Source: a virus
Reading direction: 5' to 3' (one strand)
Virus record (IMG/VR): IMGVR_UViG_3300032073_000011
Location: 1 to 64,000 of that record
Length of the DNA stretch: 64,000 nt
Part shown: positions 56,901-64,000 of the stretch, one piece after another
How positions within the stretch are numbered: position 1 is the stretch's first letter
Layout: the number at the start of each line of letters is the position of its first letter
Translations under genes and position numbers: made by a program
Notes under the pieces: generated by a model
Seen by the model: only the letters and a program-made list of their open reading frames with translations
Databases searched by the model: none
What the model was told of the DNA's origin: nothing

Positions 56901-59679
56901 AAGTAGAACAAGTTGTACAAGGGTCACACATAGGGTCACATACCCATCCACAAGGGGTGTTACCTATACCTAACCATTGTGGGTTAGCGGCATAACAAGA
57001 TGCTTCATCGGTATACCCAGTACCCACATATACCGGTTTACAACCTTCTTCACAATTATAAATCCACCTAGTATAATCACAACAACCCGTGTAAGTTCCG
57101 GCTGAATTCGTAAATCCACCATTACAATCACTTATATCGTAAGGGTCAAAAAATAATTCAAAATTAAATGCCGCGTAGTCTACAAAATTTAAAAATGGTG
57201 CTGGTGTAGGTGGTAAAGTACTCATTACTGGTAATACACTATCAACATAAAATGAGGTTCCGTTTAAAAGGTCCTCATCACATGAAAGTAATTGACAACA
57301 ATTCCCTCCAGCTGCTGGTGAACTAGTAGTACATGAAAAAGCTGGGGGATTACACCAATTATTACAGTCAATTTCACTATCAAAAACTGGTCCTTGATTA
57401 GGGTCTAACCCACTTGGGTCATTATATAAAGGGTGTGCTGAAGTAATTTCTATACAATTACCACAAGAATATTGGTCTTCACAAACATACCTATCTTCAC
57501 AACAATTACCTAAGTAAAAAGTATCCATACAATCTTCAAAAGCTGTAAATCCGACACTTGTACAAGGACCTGTATTTGTTGACCCCGTACCTGGTACTAA
57601 TTGACATGAAAGACTAGATGCTGTTAAAGCTGATACTGGTGGACATACCCAACTAGAACATCCAATATAATCCCAATATTGATTATTGGTTAGGCCGGAT
57701 GGTGGTGGTAACGTACCACCTGATAAAGCTCTATAACAATTACCCCATTGACCTAAAGTAAATTGTCCTGTTGAGTACACATTACCATTACTGTATACTC
57801 CCGCTGGACCCACAGGTGATATGGTAGGATACGCATTCCATGTGTTAGTTGGGTCATAACAAGGTATAGCTGTAAAGTCTGGGCATGATTCACACTCTGG
57901 AGTACAAGCCTCCCAAATATGTTCTGTTGGTTGTCCGTTATTCCACCAAACTCCTTGTACTAAATCAGTTGGTTTAATTCCAGCCCAAGGGTCTATAGTT
58001 CCACCACTCTGATTAATATCTGTTACTGCCATATAACAACAACACTCCCCCCAAGTAGAGTCAAATACTATATCTCCTTTAACATAGTTTGTCGTTGCCG
58101 ACCATTCACCCCAATTAGTGTTAATCATTGGGTCGAAACTTATAGGTTCTGGTAGTGTGGTTATTCTATCAATATATTCGTCTTTTGTTTCACAGTAAGT
58201 ACAATCTTCTATTGCACATTTTACACAATCAAAAGCACCGAAAGCAAAAGCATCCATACCACAACTTGTAGCTTCATATAAAGTAACACCATTACTAAAG
58301 TCATAAAAAGTTATTGGTGTATTTGTACCAATACTAATAGTATAAGCAGTATATTGTGTGTTTTCTACTGTAATTCTACCCATAACCCCTTGTTCTATAA
58401 GGTTGGTTATTGGATTTATTACTTCACCCATAATCGGTACATCAACATTTATTTGGTATCCCGGTGGTAAATTACCAGTTTGTAGTGATGTGTATGTTTG
58501 AAACGCACCTAGTAAACTTTGTGTGTTACCTGTAACCTCAAAACAATTACTATTATTACCACCACCAAATATAGGTGACATACCACTATATTGTAATATA
58601 TCGGTACCAGAATCTAAAGGTGAAAAAGGATAGGCACCAAAATATGTATTAGTACCTGTAGGTCCAGTAGGTCCAACTACTGGAGCGTTACTAGGAGCTA
58701 TACCTGTATTAAGAACTGAATTGTAAGGTTGAGCTTGTAATGTATTATAAGGCATGAATGGAACTGTTATAACTTGAGAAACTGAAGTTGGTCCCCATTC
58801 ATTTTGATGAGTTATGGTAATCCTTCTTTGTCCTACACCAGCATAAGTATGTGGTGTTGGGTTTGTAAGATTTGGAAATTGTAGGGTTTCACAACAAGGG
58901 TCACCAAATGAATTTGTACAAGGTGGTGTCACACAATCACAAGGACAGTCACCCCACTCTATAGTATATGGTGAATTTTGGTAGGTTTTGTAATAACCAA
59001 AATCCGTAGTATTATATATTTGTATTTGGTTACCCATCGCGGTGGTTGCGGTAACAATAAAATTAGAAAAAATATCTTTTTGACCTAGATTTCCATCCCA
59101 AATATCATAATGCCCTATATCATTAAAATCTTGTTCTAGGAAAATAGGTATTTGATGTAAGTCATTAAATACTGGTGGTGGACAAAAACAAGATACTGTG
59201 TTTGGTGTTAAGTGTGCACTAGTTTGGGTGTTTAGTGGTTGTGATAAAGTAGAATTTGTTAAAGAAAAAATACTTATTAAATCATCATAACTTTCACCAG
59301 TAAATGTCATTACCCCAGATTGGTATAAATTTAACCCAGCAAATATAACATAAGGATGGGATTCTACATCCAAACAAAATGGTTGATTCATAGTTGGTGC
59401 ATTACCGTATGGTGGTGGTGCACCCATTACTGGCATCGTAGTTGTATCATTTAATAGGATACATGGGTTTGTTGACGAACATCCAGTTAGTTCGGTAGGA
59501 AAATTATTCATGTCACCCTGTAAAGCGTTCTGTACTTGACTAAATGTAGAGTTGTACATTGTTAATCCTGAACAGTTAGGGCTTGTATTGATAGGGTAGA
59601 AATTAGTTCCACCGGTACAAGGTACTGTAAAATAAACACTAGGGTTACTTCTTTTTATTCTATATTTGTATACTTCCAT
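50923..59679 (-). CDS. Giant cysteine-rich modular virion protein
   Basis: 2918 residues with no signal or membrane segment. Cysteine is extremely frequent, roughly one residue in ten over most of it, often as CC pairs. Two repeat families alternate. One is a (W/Y)xC...CxC...G.(Y/F)..(S/T)..(D/E)C...CC unit, tandem six to seven times around residues 2070-2325 and scattered elsewhere. The other is W...Y..GD.V....CCY.C, resembling chitin-binding modules, near residues 530, 1210, 1840, 2370, 2530 and 2670. GPGGSG repeats (about 2578-2593) and CP.G..W....C.C.P modules follow. Likely a long fibre or surface protein stiffened by disulfides or metals. No known family for the whole. Confidence 0.85.
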   Translation of the reverse strand: MEVYKYRIKRSNPSVYFTVPCTGGTNFYPINTSPNCSGLTMYNSTFSQVQNALQGDMNNFPTELTGCSSTNPCILLNDTTTMPVMGAPPPYGNAPTMNQPFCLDVESHPYVIFAGLNLYQSGVMTFTGESYDDLISIFSLTNSTLSQPLNTQTSAHLTPNTVSCFCPPPVFNDLHQIPIFLEQDFNDIGHYDIWDGNLGQKDIFSNFIVTATTAMGNQIQIYNTTDFGYYKTYQNSPYTIEWGDCPCDCVTPPCTNSFGDPCCETLQFPNLTNPTPHTYAGVGQRRITITHQNEWGPTSVSQVITVPFMPYNTLQAQPYNSVLNTGIAPSNAPVVGPTGPTGTNTYFGAYPFSPLDSGTDILQYSGMSPIFGGGNNSNCFEVTGNTQSLLGAFQTYTSLQTGNLPPGYQINVDVPIMGEVINPITNLIEQGVMGRITVENTQYTAYTISIGTNTPITFYDFSNGVTLYEATSCGMDAFAFGAFDCVKCAIEDCTYCETKDEYIDRITTLPEPISFDPMINTNWGEWSATTNYVKGDIVFDSTWGECCCYMAVTDINQSGGTIDPWAGIKPTDLVQGVWWNNGQPTEHIWEACTPECESCPDFTAIPCYDPTNTWNAYPTISPVGPAGVYSNGNVYSTGQFTLGQWGNCYRALSGGTLPPPSGLTNNQYWDYIGCSSWVCPPVSALTASSLSCQLVPGTGSTNTGPCTSVGFTAFEDCMDTFYLGNCCEDRYVCEDQYSCGNCIEITSAHPLYNDPSGLDPNQGPVFDSEIDCNNWCNPPAFSCTTSSPAAGGNCCQLLSCDEDLLNGTSFYVDSVLPVMSTLPPTPAPFLNFVDYAAFNFELFFDPYDISDCNGGFTNSAGTYTGCCDYTRWIYNCEEGCKPVYVGTGYTDEASCYAANPQWLGIGNTPCGWVCDPMCDPCTTCSTLNCGYAYDLQGHIDCEMNCSCSTVCYVCDCTNPTPCTIYQDPITNAASCPYWPPNPFGSPPTFPDLPQCQTGCTCPGGFDCFVYDDTNPPAQIGQQVGGCTYYASEYVMIQLGVTWSPGSPTDPFGNPTGYTSFEECCNATECCRAVCEDDPIQAGLNGWSAYTTTGPALQGGGGGQLPCYWISQTNLDLQVGPTNVNCCSPAYVNSMNGLTGIVQCFDDNPGLPYCDMIDCVNALCPDPDPLNTTGMTCCAPVEETCNCACEDWLTVNGIPITSAFTWSGPWSNTNTYNMFETVSYSDGNTPECCFMCMCPPDITGTGYDCDSSPPDDGPYTVNGPPNCWQTCERLPAYDPATPVPTIGDPCGPCDGPSSAATMWCTPSGCTSGCGSLPSSTASGVGGIFDPPPGVNVSIWATQNNCYTGGTCSTPLIGMGIDQCTADCYCADPGPPAGLEPVDVSNCVVMQDYLNDIYSPGTGNLGIHFNGYSPFPFTWPPVQPGIVFQMTGVLTTWPYGSLDLCQSQIDPGFAFCCTGNTSIMTWECDSSCNCPTVAGNPCVGGVGCYPVMGSGGTFTSLSGCQEWCTWECNSQGAQTCQFIPMSLASVTYPSATACELANTNCLCQNLSEEWWCDWAGADAGLYDTPGSQPCQPSSYFVGQGSAYQSQAIGQAAGGPSDPNNNYFFAVTLGNVPTGMGFPTQAQCEERCRFCCDCAPPGTGVCDLCGDPTVVACAWGDMTCSGGTASCGTGLPSSTSPGDCAQQQLTVTGDRTCREPQTEYCCHAVDGCLSYIGTPPMGSDGNPCVTFFGTNAAACTDECNFVCGDCVPPAGDCHCQFVNGPVSPSCSPYPFTNMLDCETYVQSLTLFGADGSCCRCYHCTTNSPITYQMYDTGTMSWVLGSTPVNMSTGALPWVSGQVYNIGDVVTFSFDNTSCCYVNVWDTSQDWTVPPYFYYQAYINDLNTSNPVWPGGGTLSLQWIPCDPDCVPGVMQQTYDCIPGTITDSCSNRNLVVPPTATLNQYDLLEVIGAPAGVPYLQTTDVMTIKFPYYGPGPIFSNPCTYAAGTPNAAPLYQVNGPIVIHPNVGVMIGIPGSYNTWSSMITSLAGAGVTSPSGTILSLSSSWDDVCLGINAIWGSYLRDKCMDIQMTPCRCTQTPCVCVQVNGPTGAFNSLSGCQTTLNYDPCCGSWKCDPKICDCTFIPNDITGFSSQTECYNSNNCCTIRYDEYECRKIPIIGPVGANNFKCECVVVPAGMGSYTGPNALFDCENDPTTCCSGRTMPDMWRCTKDCSCVIDPTGPYSTLHDCQTAINNNCCYTGVTKDWECVDFGPKAGGCKCVQTASGVWPTQADCEAQVNDCCYTGHTGRYDCVPGNNGLCKCVVNVSGFGTYATLSDCQNGIPVSNCCENQSTDCSTECPPSSFISPTYVHHNGTYSIGFTQTLPLASSNIAGLWLSGTIYTPFDIVKDPYDDCCYVLVCDNCHFTGSDIMSYSPSQIYQNHLLGKYYNGTQDPTPVTPEINIQNRGPIWWPCDPKCSTTPPDIGYDCVNCPGSCNCIQNNTGTAQYQGPNALSLCIANCKQGCEDCAQTLSGYLTGPIDYEGIWYSTFNPAYVENDCVTDPDDGCCYCCVPYPFGPDDPHDDDDPHSKIKRNDGTISPAGPGGSGPGGSGPGGSGPSPTKVICKSGYQPSLNVGVNIGGGAMWMDCKVTTDGSPCDNSTGAVDCNNCDTYMSTNWGATLPLQWKTPAYQHFYQNQCVVDPNDGCCYCCMMSPNVDPNDFGSGWVDHDDPVRGPGFSNSSPCAVYDTNQDGNWEYYGAGVIVPFTDGNIYGWVSCTPSGSFPCSGVSGSIYYDCLHRPTIFDPSNHECVPVPGGPYTSLQACQNSPCPPPVTPCNECCGKLKKDGTWIYQTLPTTYNPCDCEFWLGIGWVTKPTSDCCVPPTWACPIGQVWSQSDCSCVPIVIGPGGPIEDDWVTEEPCIQTESCPEGYQWDWDRCQCMPT
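51901..51945 (-). repeat. 15-base tandem repeat coding GPGGS
   Basis: Three exact copies of acctgagcctcctgg encode a collagen-like GPGGS run in the giant protein. Perfect identity suggests recent slippage or length variation; the segment probably forms a flexible linker between modules. Confidence 0.85.
52705..53460 (-). repeat. Tandem array of six to seven ~37-residue cysteine units
   Basis: In order: CVCVQVNGPTGAFNSLSGC..CC, WKCDPKICDC..CC, YECRKIP..CC, WRCTKDCSCVID..CC, WECVDFGPKAGGCKC..CC, YDCVPGNNGLCKC..CC. Each unit begins with an aromatic-x-Cys, has a C-x-C centre, a Gly-(aromatic)-x-Ser/Thr turn and ends with CC. Sequence between the cysteines varies widely, so the fold is probably held by the cysteines. 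Confidence 0.8.
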
Positions 59680-59682
59680 ATA

Positions 59683-60633
59683 TTAAGGGTTTACGTATTC
59701 ATAAAATCTTATTGGTACAGCGTTAGGTACTTGTAGGGTACCAGGAACTGCATCTGCGGGTGTACCACCTGGTAAACCAGTTCCAGCAGGTCCACCACCA
59801 CCTAAAGCCATGATTGCTTCATTAAATTGTGTAACAACATATCTAAATTTAGGGTCTATTGTAGATGCGTTACTGGGGTTTATAAATAATTTAACTTTAT
59901 AATAAAACCATTCTGGATAACTTAACACCTCCCCATTGGTTATTTCACTAAGGGTTGGTGGCTTGTTTATCATATTAGTTACTTTTCCATTTTTTGCGTT
60001 AAAAAATTTACATGACATATAAAACTCATCAATTTCTGTAAGTTCTCTATCTTTTAACCATTGTATATAATAATTTTCACTTCTGCCGTGTAGTGGTCCT
60101 AAGACACAAACAGGCACATACACACCATACTTAGGGTTAGTAATGTTATTAGCTATTTGTGAATAGTACTCTGTGGGGTCCTCTAGTGGTAGTATCTCTG
60201 TCATTTCTTTCATACAATTATTTAAAGGCATAACGTTGGTGAACATTATTTTTTGTTCCTTTCTTAGGGGAGAATCGTAGAAATCAAATTTAAAAAAACT
60301 TCTTGTAAAAGCTTTTTTAGGTTTATGTAAATCTTTATCTTGGAAACCTAGAACATTAAAATTATCAACATACTGTAAAGTGTTAGGGTCCCAAAATTCA
60401 AAAGCGTAAGATATTGTGTTTGAGCCTCCACTAAATGTATTATTAACAGTGTTTCTATAAGCGTACCTGGTAGTTTCATAATCTTGTATTACATTTATAT
60501 TATCTTGTAATTCAACCTCTTCCCACGTCCTAACTAATTGTTCATTACCTATTTCGTCAAATGTCTGCCCTATGGGTATAGTTATAGACTTATCTTTCGT
60601 TGAAGCTTTTATATTTACTCTATTGACAGCCAT
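59683..60633 (-). CDS. Virion structural protein, unknown
   Basis: 316 residues. MAVNRVNIKASTKDKSITIP opens it. Then come FNVLGFQDKDLHKPKKAFTR, FFKFDFYDSPLRKEQKIMFT and LNNCMKEMTEILPLEDPTEY, and a Gly/Pro-rich end (GGGGPAGTGLPGGTPADAVP). Mixed alpha/beta, with no enzymatic motif. It overlaps its upstream neighbour by 14 bases and ends just before the giant gene. Likely anchors or assembles the neighbouring large proteins. Confidence 0.8.
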   Translation of the reverse strand: MAVNRVNIKASTKDKSITIPIGQTFDEIGNEQLVRTWEEVELQDNINVIQDYETTRYAYRNTVNNTFSGGSNTISYAFEFWDPNTLQYVDNFNVLGFQDKDLHKPKKAFTRSFFKFDFYDSPLRKEQKIMFTNVMPLNNCMKEMTEILPLEDPTEYYSQIANNITNPKYGVYVPVCVLGPLHGRSENYYIQWLKDRELTEIDEFYMSCKFFNAKNGKVTNMINKPPTLSEITNGEVLSYPEWFYYKVKLFINPSNASTIDPKFRYVVTQFNEAIMALGGGGPAGTGLPGGTPADAVPGTLQVPNAVPIRFYEYVNP

Positions 60634-62410
60634 CAGTGTATTCGGTTAATATAGTTATTGTTGCTGAGGTTAGTGGGATTAATGCTGGCCCCACCGCCTC
60701 TATTTTAAATTCTAAATTATGGTAAGGGTAGTGAGCATCATTTAAATAGGGGTAACTAACACCATTATCCCCATCTTCATAAGCTTCTACCGGTAAAATT
60801 TCTCTCCACCTAAATGTTTCCTCTGATAAAGAATAAACAGCATACTGGGGTGATGTAAACAGACTATCATTATAACTTACATAATTAGAGAATTTTTTTA
60901 CAGGTATCTTGTGGTGTGGATGGTATTTAAAGATAGAATCTACAAAATCATATCCTGGTGTACCACCAACTTTATACATCGCATCTCTATTAAATTTTAA
61001 GGAATGTCCTATTTCTGAAATTACTCTTTCTTTTAACTCAAAAGGGTTATATTCAGCAAAAGCACCTCTAAGTGTACTTCCACTTAATGGTAATGGATTT
61101 ACCCCTAAATTACCGTTTTGAGTTACATTTATGGGGTGAATTGTGTTATCCACAAAAGGGTCTACCACCCCATTTTTTTTAAAGTTCCACCCCCAACCAT
61201 ATCCAGCTGGACTAGAATTACCACCAGGATTCCAATCCCAAACTAAATTTCTATTTGTAGTAAAAATTGTTAAATAAAATTCTGTTAAAGGCCTATTAAA
61301 TTGGTCGTAATAATCATCACTATTAATATTATAATTACAATTCCATAAAAATGAATCGTATTCTTGGATTAAAACCGACTTTTGTTTATAGTTTGGTGTT
61401 CTTTTTGCTGGAAATATTCTTCCTCTTTTATTGTATATCCCTCTTTCAAAACCTGTTTTATCTAAAGTTAAATCATTAGGGTTTGTTATTAATTTATGTA
61501 TTTGACAATAGTATTCAGATTTTGTCTCTAGCATATTTTCTGGGTTAGTGACTCTTTTTAAAGTACCTACTGGTTCTGTTGGTATTGAGGTAGCGTCTAA
61601 CCCTAATGTGGTAATATTCATAACATAATCTTCAGAATTTTCTAATCCATTACCCAAATAATCTACTTTAAATATAGTTTGAGGCCCACTTACCGGTGCA
61701 AATACAGTAGTAATTGCTACATCAACTAGTAGATTAGCGTTACCAAAAGTAGTTGCCCCAGATTGTATTTCTATATATTCTCCTGGTGATACACCATGTC
61801 TTACCGGTGTTATTATTTGTAACACTTCTTTACCATCAGTATTGGTCACTCTGGGGGTAAAAGGGATACCATCTCCAGCTACAAACTGCATACCAGAAGG
61901 TGTGGTGTAGTCTGTATAGTATTCCATTGTTTGTTCTGGGTCTGCATCATGTACATAAGAAATATATCGCACCCAATTATCTTGGTGTGCTAATATTGGT
62001 TCCCAACCTGCTTGACTAGGGTCAATACCATATCTTTTAGGTGGTATCATGGTAAAAGTACTAGATGGTGGTAAACCGGAACAACTAGTAGGTGGTACTC
62101 CACCTAAAAGATGGGGGCACCCTATATAATCTGGAATAAAATACATTGAGTCCATAAAATAAGCATCTTGTGTGCTACCACTAATAATATTGTTGTAAAG
62201 TATATCTATTTTCCCATATAACCTATATTGGGTTGAGTATTCTCTTTCAAAGTCAAATTGGTCTCTTAGGTCTAAAACTAGGTTTCTGTCACCTTCATGT
62301 ATTTGTTTTTGTGTGGATTCTAAAAACGGTTGTAATTGCAATTCTCTGTTAGGTGAACCAGCAAATTTAGATTCTCCTCTTACAATCCTTATGTTTTTTT
62401 CGTTACTCAT
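60620..62410 (-). CDS. Virion structural protein, unknown
   Basis: 596 residues. Segments such as LVLDLRDQFDFEREYSTQYR, FNRPLTEFYLTIFTTNRNLV and LRGAFAEYNPFELKERVISE give a mixed fold with few cysteines. The N-terminus is charged (MSNEKNIRIVRGESKFAGSP). No known domain. One base overlaps the partial gene upstream and 14 overlap the next gene, typical of coupled structural genes. Confidence 0.8.
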   Translation of the reverse strand: MSNEKNIRIVRGESKFAGSPNRELQLQPFLESTQKQIHEGDRNLVLDLRDQFDFEREYSTQYRLYGKIDILYNNIISGSTQDAYFMDSMYFIPDYIGCPHLLGGVPPTSCSGLPPSSTFTMIPPKRYGIDPSQAGWEPILAHQDNWVRYISYVHDADPEQTMEYYTDYTTPSGMQFVAGDGIPFTPRVTNTDGKEVLQIITPVRHGVSPGEYIEIQSGATTFGNANLLVDVAITTVFAPVSGPQTIFKVDYLGNGLENSEDYVMNITTLGLDATSIPTEPVGTLKRVTNPENMLETKSEYYCQIHKLITNPNDLTLDKTGFERGIYNKRGRIFPAKRTPNYKQKSVLIQEYDSFLWNCNYNINSDDYYDQFNRPLTEFYLTIFTTNRNLVWDWNPGGNSSPAGYGWGWNFKKNGVVDPFVDNTIHPINVTQNGNLGVNPLPLSGSTLRGAFAEYNPFELKERVISEIGHSLKFNRDAMYKVGGTPGYDFVDSIFKYHPHHKIPVKKFSNYVSYNDSLFTSPQYAVYSLSEETFRWREILPVEAYEDGDNGVSYPYLNDAHYPYHNLEFKIEAVGPALIPLTSATITILTEYTDGCQ

Positions 62411-64000
62411 TATATTACTGTATCTGATAATTCTTCATCTATATATTTCCTAACAAAAGTATTGAATGCTGTACCTCCAGGTCTTAAACCAAAATAATAA
62501 AATAATGGTTGTGAAAACACATAAGAATCACTACCTGGAATTGTACCATTAGTTACTGGGTAGTTGTTATTCGCAAATGAAAATGGTGGATTACCCATAT
62601 AGTGTTGGAAATTACCACTACTTAGATATTGTGTACCCCCGGAAAGACCTGGTACGGCATTTGTGGGGTGTATTGTTGAACCTTCTGCATCAACAGAAGA
62701 AATTGCTGGTAAAATTGACATTGCTGGTCCAGGTACACCGAACGCATATCTATATTCTCCTAGAGTACCTAACCAGTCATTCCAAACAGTACCGTACCCA
62801 CCAATTGGGACACCCCCAAGTGTACCACTCGCATTATGTAAATGCCATGGATAAAATGGTACAGTCTGACTAGATGCTGACAACTCCATAGTGACACAAT
62901 CTATTAAATCCTGACCATCCATAATAACTGATGTAGAACCTGTAAATAATAATGGTTCCCACAAAAGATTATGTCTAAAGTTATTTGAATTATTTATATC
63001 GTTTACATTAAGAGCATTGGGTACGTAAGTTCCTCCCACAAAATTTGGTGATGGGTAAGTTAGTCCACTTGGTGGTAGTGAGTCTGTTGGTGATGTGGAA
63101 AATCCTGGACCGTTACCAACTGGGAATTGACACTCACAAGCTGTATTACCATTATTTGCCTCATATCCTGCAACACCTAACATACAATTTTGCATAAGTG
63201 CTTGTGCTACATCACCACCAATTTCATATTCAGGACGAGGAAAGAACGTAGACATAGATGCCTTTGGATTTTGCATCTTAAGATTATAGGTATCAGAAAC
63301 TAGTTCTGTTATGTCTTGGAATGTTGTACTACCTATCTGGTCAGTCACAGAACATTCGTTAGCGTATTTAGGGTCTAAACATATTTGTTGTATACATTGG
63401 TTTCTAGACCCCATATCTACCATTGTTGTTGGAAAAAGAATATGTCTGTCTTGGTCACCCTTAGCGTGGTTACTACCACTACTACCCGCAAAAGCCCACC
63501 AAGGATTATATACACCATCAGTATCACCAATAAAACTTCCTTCTAGTGGTTGGATACCGTTAACTTTAAATGGTGTGGACCTATAGTAAAAAGTATGTTC
63601 TGTTGGGTGTAGGTAGGTTAATTTTTTACACCACTGGGAATTGGTGACGTAGGTATCATTGGCGGTATCATATTCTACCTTAGCTCTAAATTGGAATTGG
63701 TATAAGAATCCACTTACCCAACTATTTTCCCAAAAATAATTCATAATACCATTACATAATGCCTGTGATACTTTTTCTCTTCTGGTCCATTCTAATAAAA
63801 CTCTAAGATTATAGTTCTCAGCGACACAGTCTATATTAAAACATATTATTTTTACATAACAACCACCACCTGCTATACCATCCGTCGGGTCATTACTTGT
63901 ACTTGGGTCACCCGAAAAAGAAGAATTAAAACCATAATAGTCTGGGCAACATATTCTTGTCTCATCTGTTTGTGCACAACAATCATGTGACCACTTGCCA
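62410..64000 (-). CDS. Virion protein, 5' part cut by window edge
   Basis: An ATG at 63744 is in the same frame as upstream sequence that stays open to the right edge. The true start is beyond 64000 and about 529 residues are visible. The extra ~85 residues are cysteine-rich (ICCPDYYGF, GGGCYVKIICFNIDC), continuing into MNYFWENSWVSGFLYQFQFR. The middle is Gly/Ser/Asn/Pro-rich, and the end (FNTFVRKYIDEELSDTVI) is helical. Structural, function unknown; the Cys composition links it to the giant protein. Confidence 0.8.
   Translation of the reverse strand, partial: GKWSHDCCAQTDETRICCPDYYGFNSSFSGDPSTSNDPTDGIAGGGCYVKIICFNIDCVAENYNLRVLLEWTRREKVSQALCNGIMNYFWENSWVSGFLYQFQFRAKVEYDTANDTYVTNSQWCKKLTYLHPTEHTFYYRSTPFKVNGIQPLEGSFIGDTDGVYNPWWAFAGSSGSNHAKGDQDRHILFPTTMVDMGSRNQCIQQICLDPKYANECSVTDQIGSTTFQDITELVSDTYNLKMQNPKASMSTFFPRPEYEIGGDVAQALMQNCMLGVAGYEANNGNTACECQFPVGNGPGFSTSPTDSLPPSGLTYPSPNFVGGTYVPNALNVNDINNSNNFRHNLLWEPLLFTGSTSVIMDGQDLIDCVTMELSASSQTVPFYPWHLHNASGTLGGVPIGGYGTVWNDWLGTLGEYRYAFGVPGPAMSILPAISSVDAEGSTIHPTNAVPGLSGGTQYLSSGNFQHYMGNPPFSFANNNYPVTNGTIPGSDSYVFSQPLFYYFGLRPGGTAFNTFVRKYIDEELSDTVI

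Noticed and set aside
50923-59679. Giant gene as several genes broken by sequencing errors
   Set aside because: The frame is open throughout, repeat modules stay in frame, and composition is uniform, so one long gene is the simplest reading.
63744-63744. ATG at 63744 as the start of the last structural gene
   Set aside because: The same frame stays open to the window edge with coding-like, cysteine-rich sequence, so the ATG is internal.
1-64000. CRISPR arrays, tRNA or rRNA genes, insertion sequences and attachment sites
   Set aside because: No regularly spaced repeats, no tRNA or rRNA-like sequence, no transposase and no flanking direct repeats were seen.

Overview
The window is AT-rich, gene-packed DNA that reads as part of a large tailed-phage (Caudoviricetes) genome, most likely infecting a Bacteroidota (flavobacterial-type) host. 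The phage assignment rests on the T4-like SbcC/SbcD recombination pair (gp46/gp47), a DnaG-type primase, a RuvC-like resolvase, a GH24 lysozyme, an M23 peptidase, a phage DUF3310 protein and about 33 kb of very large virion-type genes. The host inference rests on several signals: TAnnTTTG (Bacteroidota -7) promoter elements, few Shine-Dalgarno sequences, an RpoD-like sigma factor, a Bacteroidota-type Hc1 histone H1-like protein, a GSII glutamine synthetase of the type common in Bacteroidota, and a SprB-like adhesin domain. No rRNA, tRNA, IS element or CRISPR array was seen, and no stretch over 300 bases lacks a gene.

Layout. Almost everything is on the minus strand, so operons read from high to low coordinates; only five genes are on the plus strand (2677, 10919, 12157, 23924 and none in the structural half; four in total plus none doubtful). 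1-9.7 kb: small unknown genes plus host-like metabolic and folding genes (GSII glutamine synthetase, cysteine synthase, cyclophilin, DUF192, DHH phosphoesterase), lysozyme, DUF3310 and a HAD phosphatase. 9.7-14.7 kb: DruA-like DUF4338 protein, DnaJ, histone H1-like protein and small overlapping genes. 14.7-20.5 kb: probable virion or head-associated proteins, membrane and lysis-type proteins, and a sigma factor. 20.6-31.6 kb: glutaredoxin-like protein, gp46, M23 peptidase, glycosyltransferase, DegT aminotransferase, gp47, a ParB-like domain fused to membrane segments, PD-(D/E)XK nuclease, primase and RuvC. 31.6-64 kb: tail, baseplate or fibre genes, including a dockerin-bearing protein and a 2918-residue cysteine-rich giant. 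Both window ends cut genes.

How it may fit together. The gp46/gp47, nuclease, primase and resolvase genes form a replication-recombination module. The sigma factor could read a recurrent element, (A/G)TATTTAT, found close before at least 13 genes on both strands in coding orientation; it looks like a phage promoter class, separate from the host-like TATATTTG elements. Three otherwise unrelated proteins (DHH phosphoesterase, lysozyme, M23 peptidase) start with the same short peptide ending in a hydrophobic-x-Glu motif, reminiscent of the T4 capsid-targeting sequence; this may be a virion-packaging tag. Cysteine synthase and a CxxC redoxin may support production of the cysteine-rich giant virion protein. 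These functional links are inference from sequence alone.
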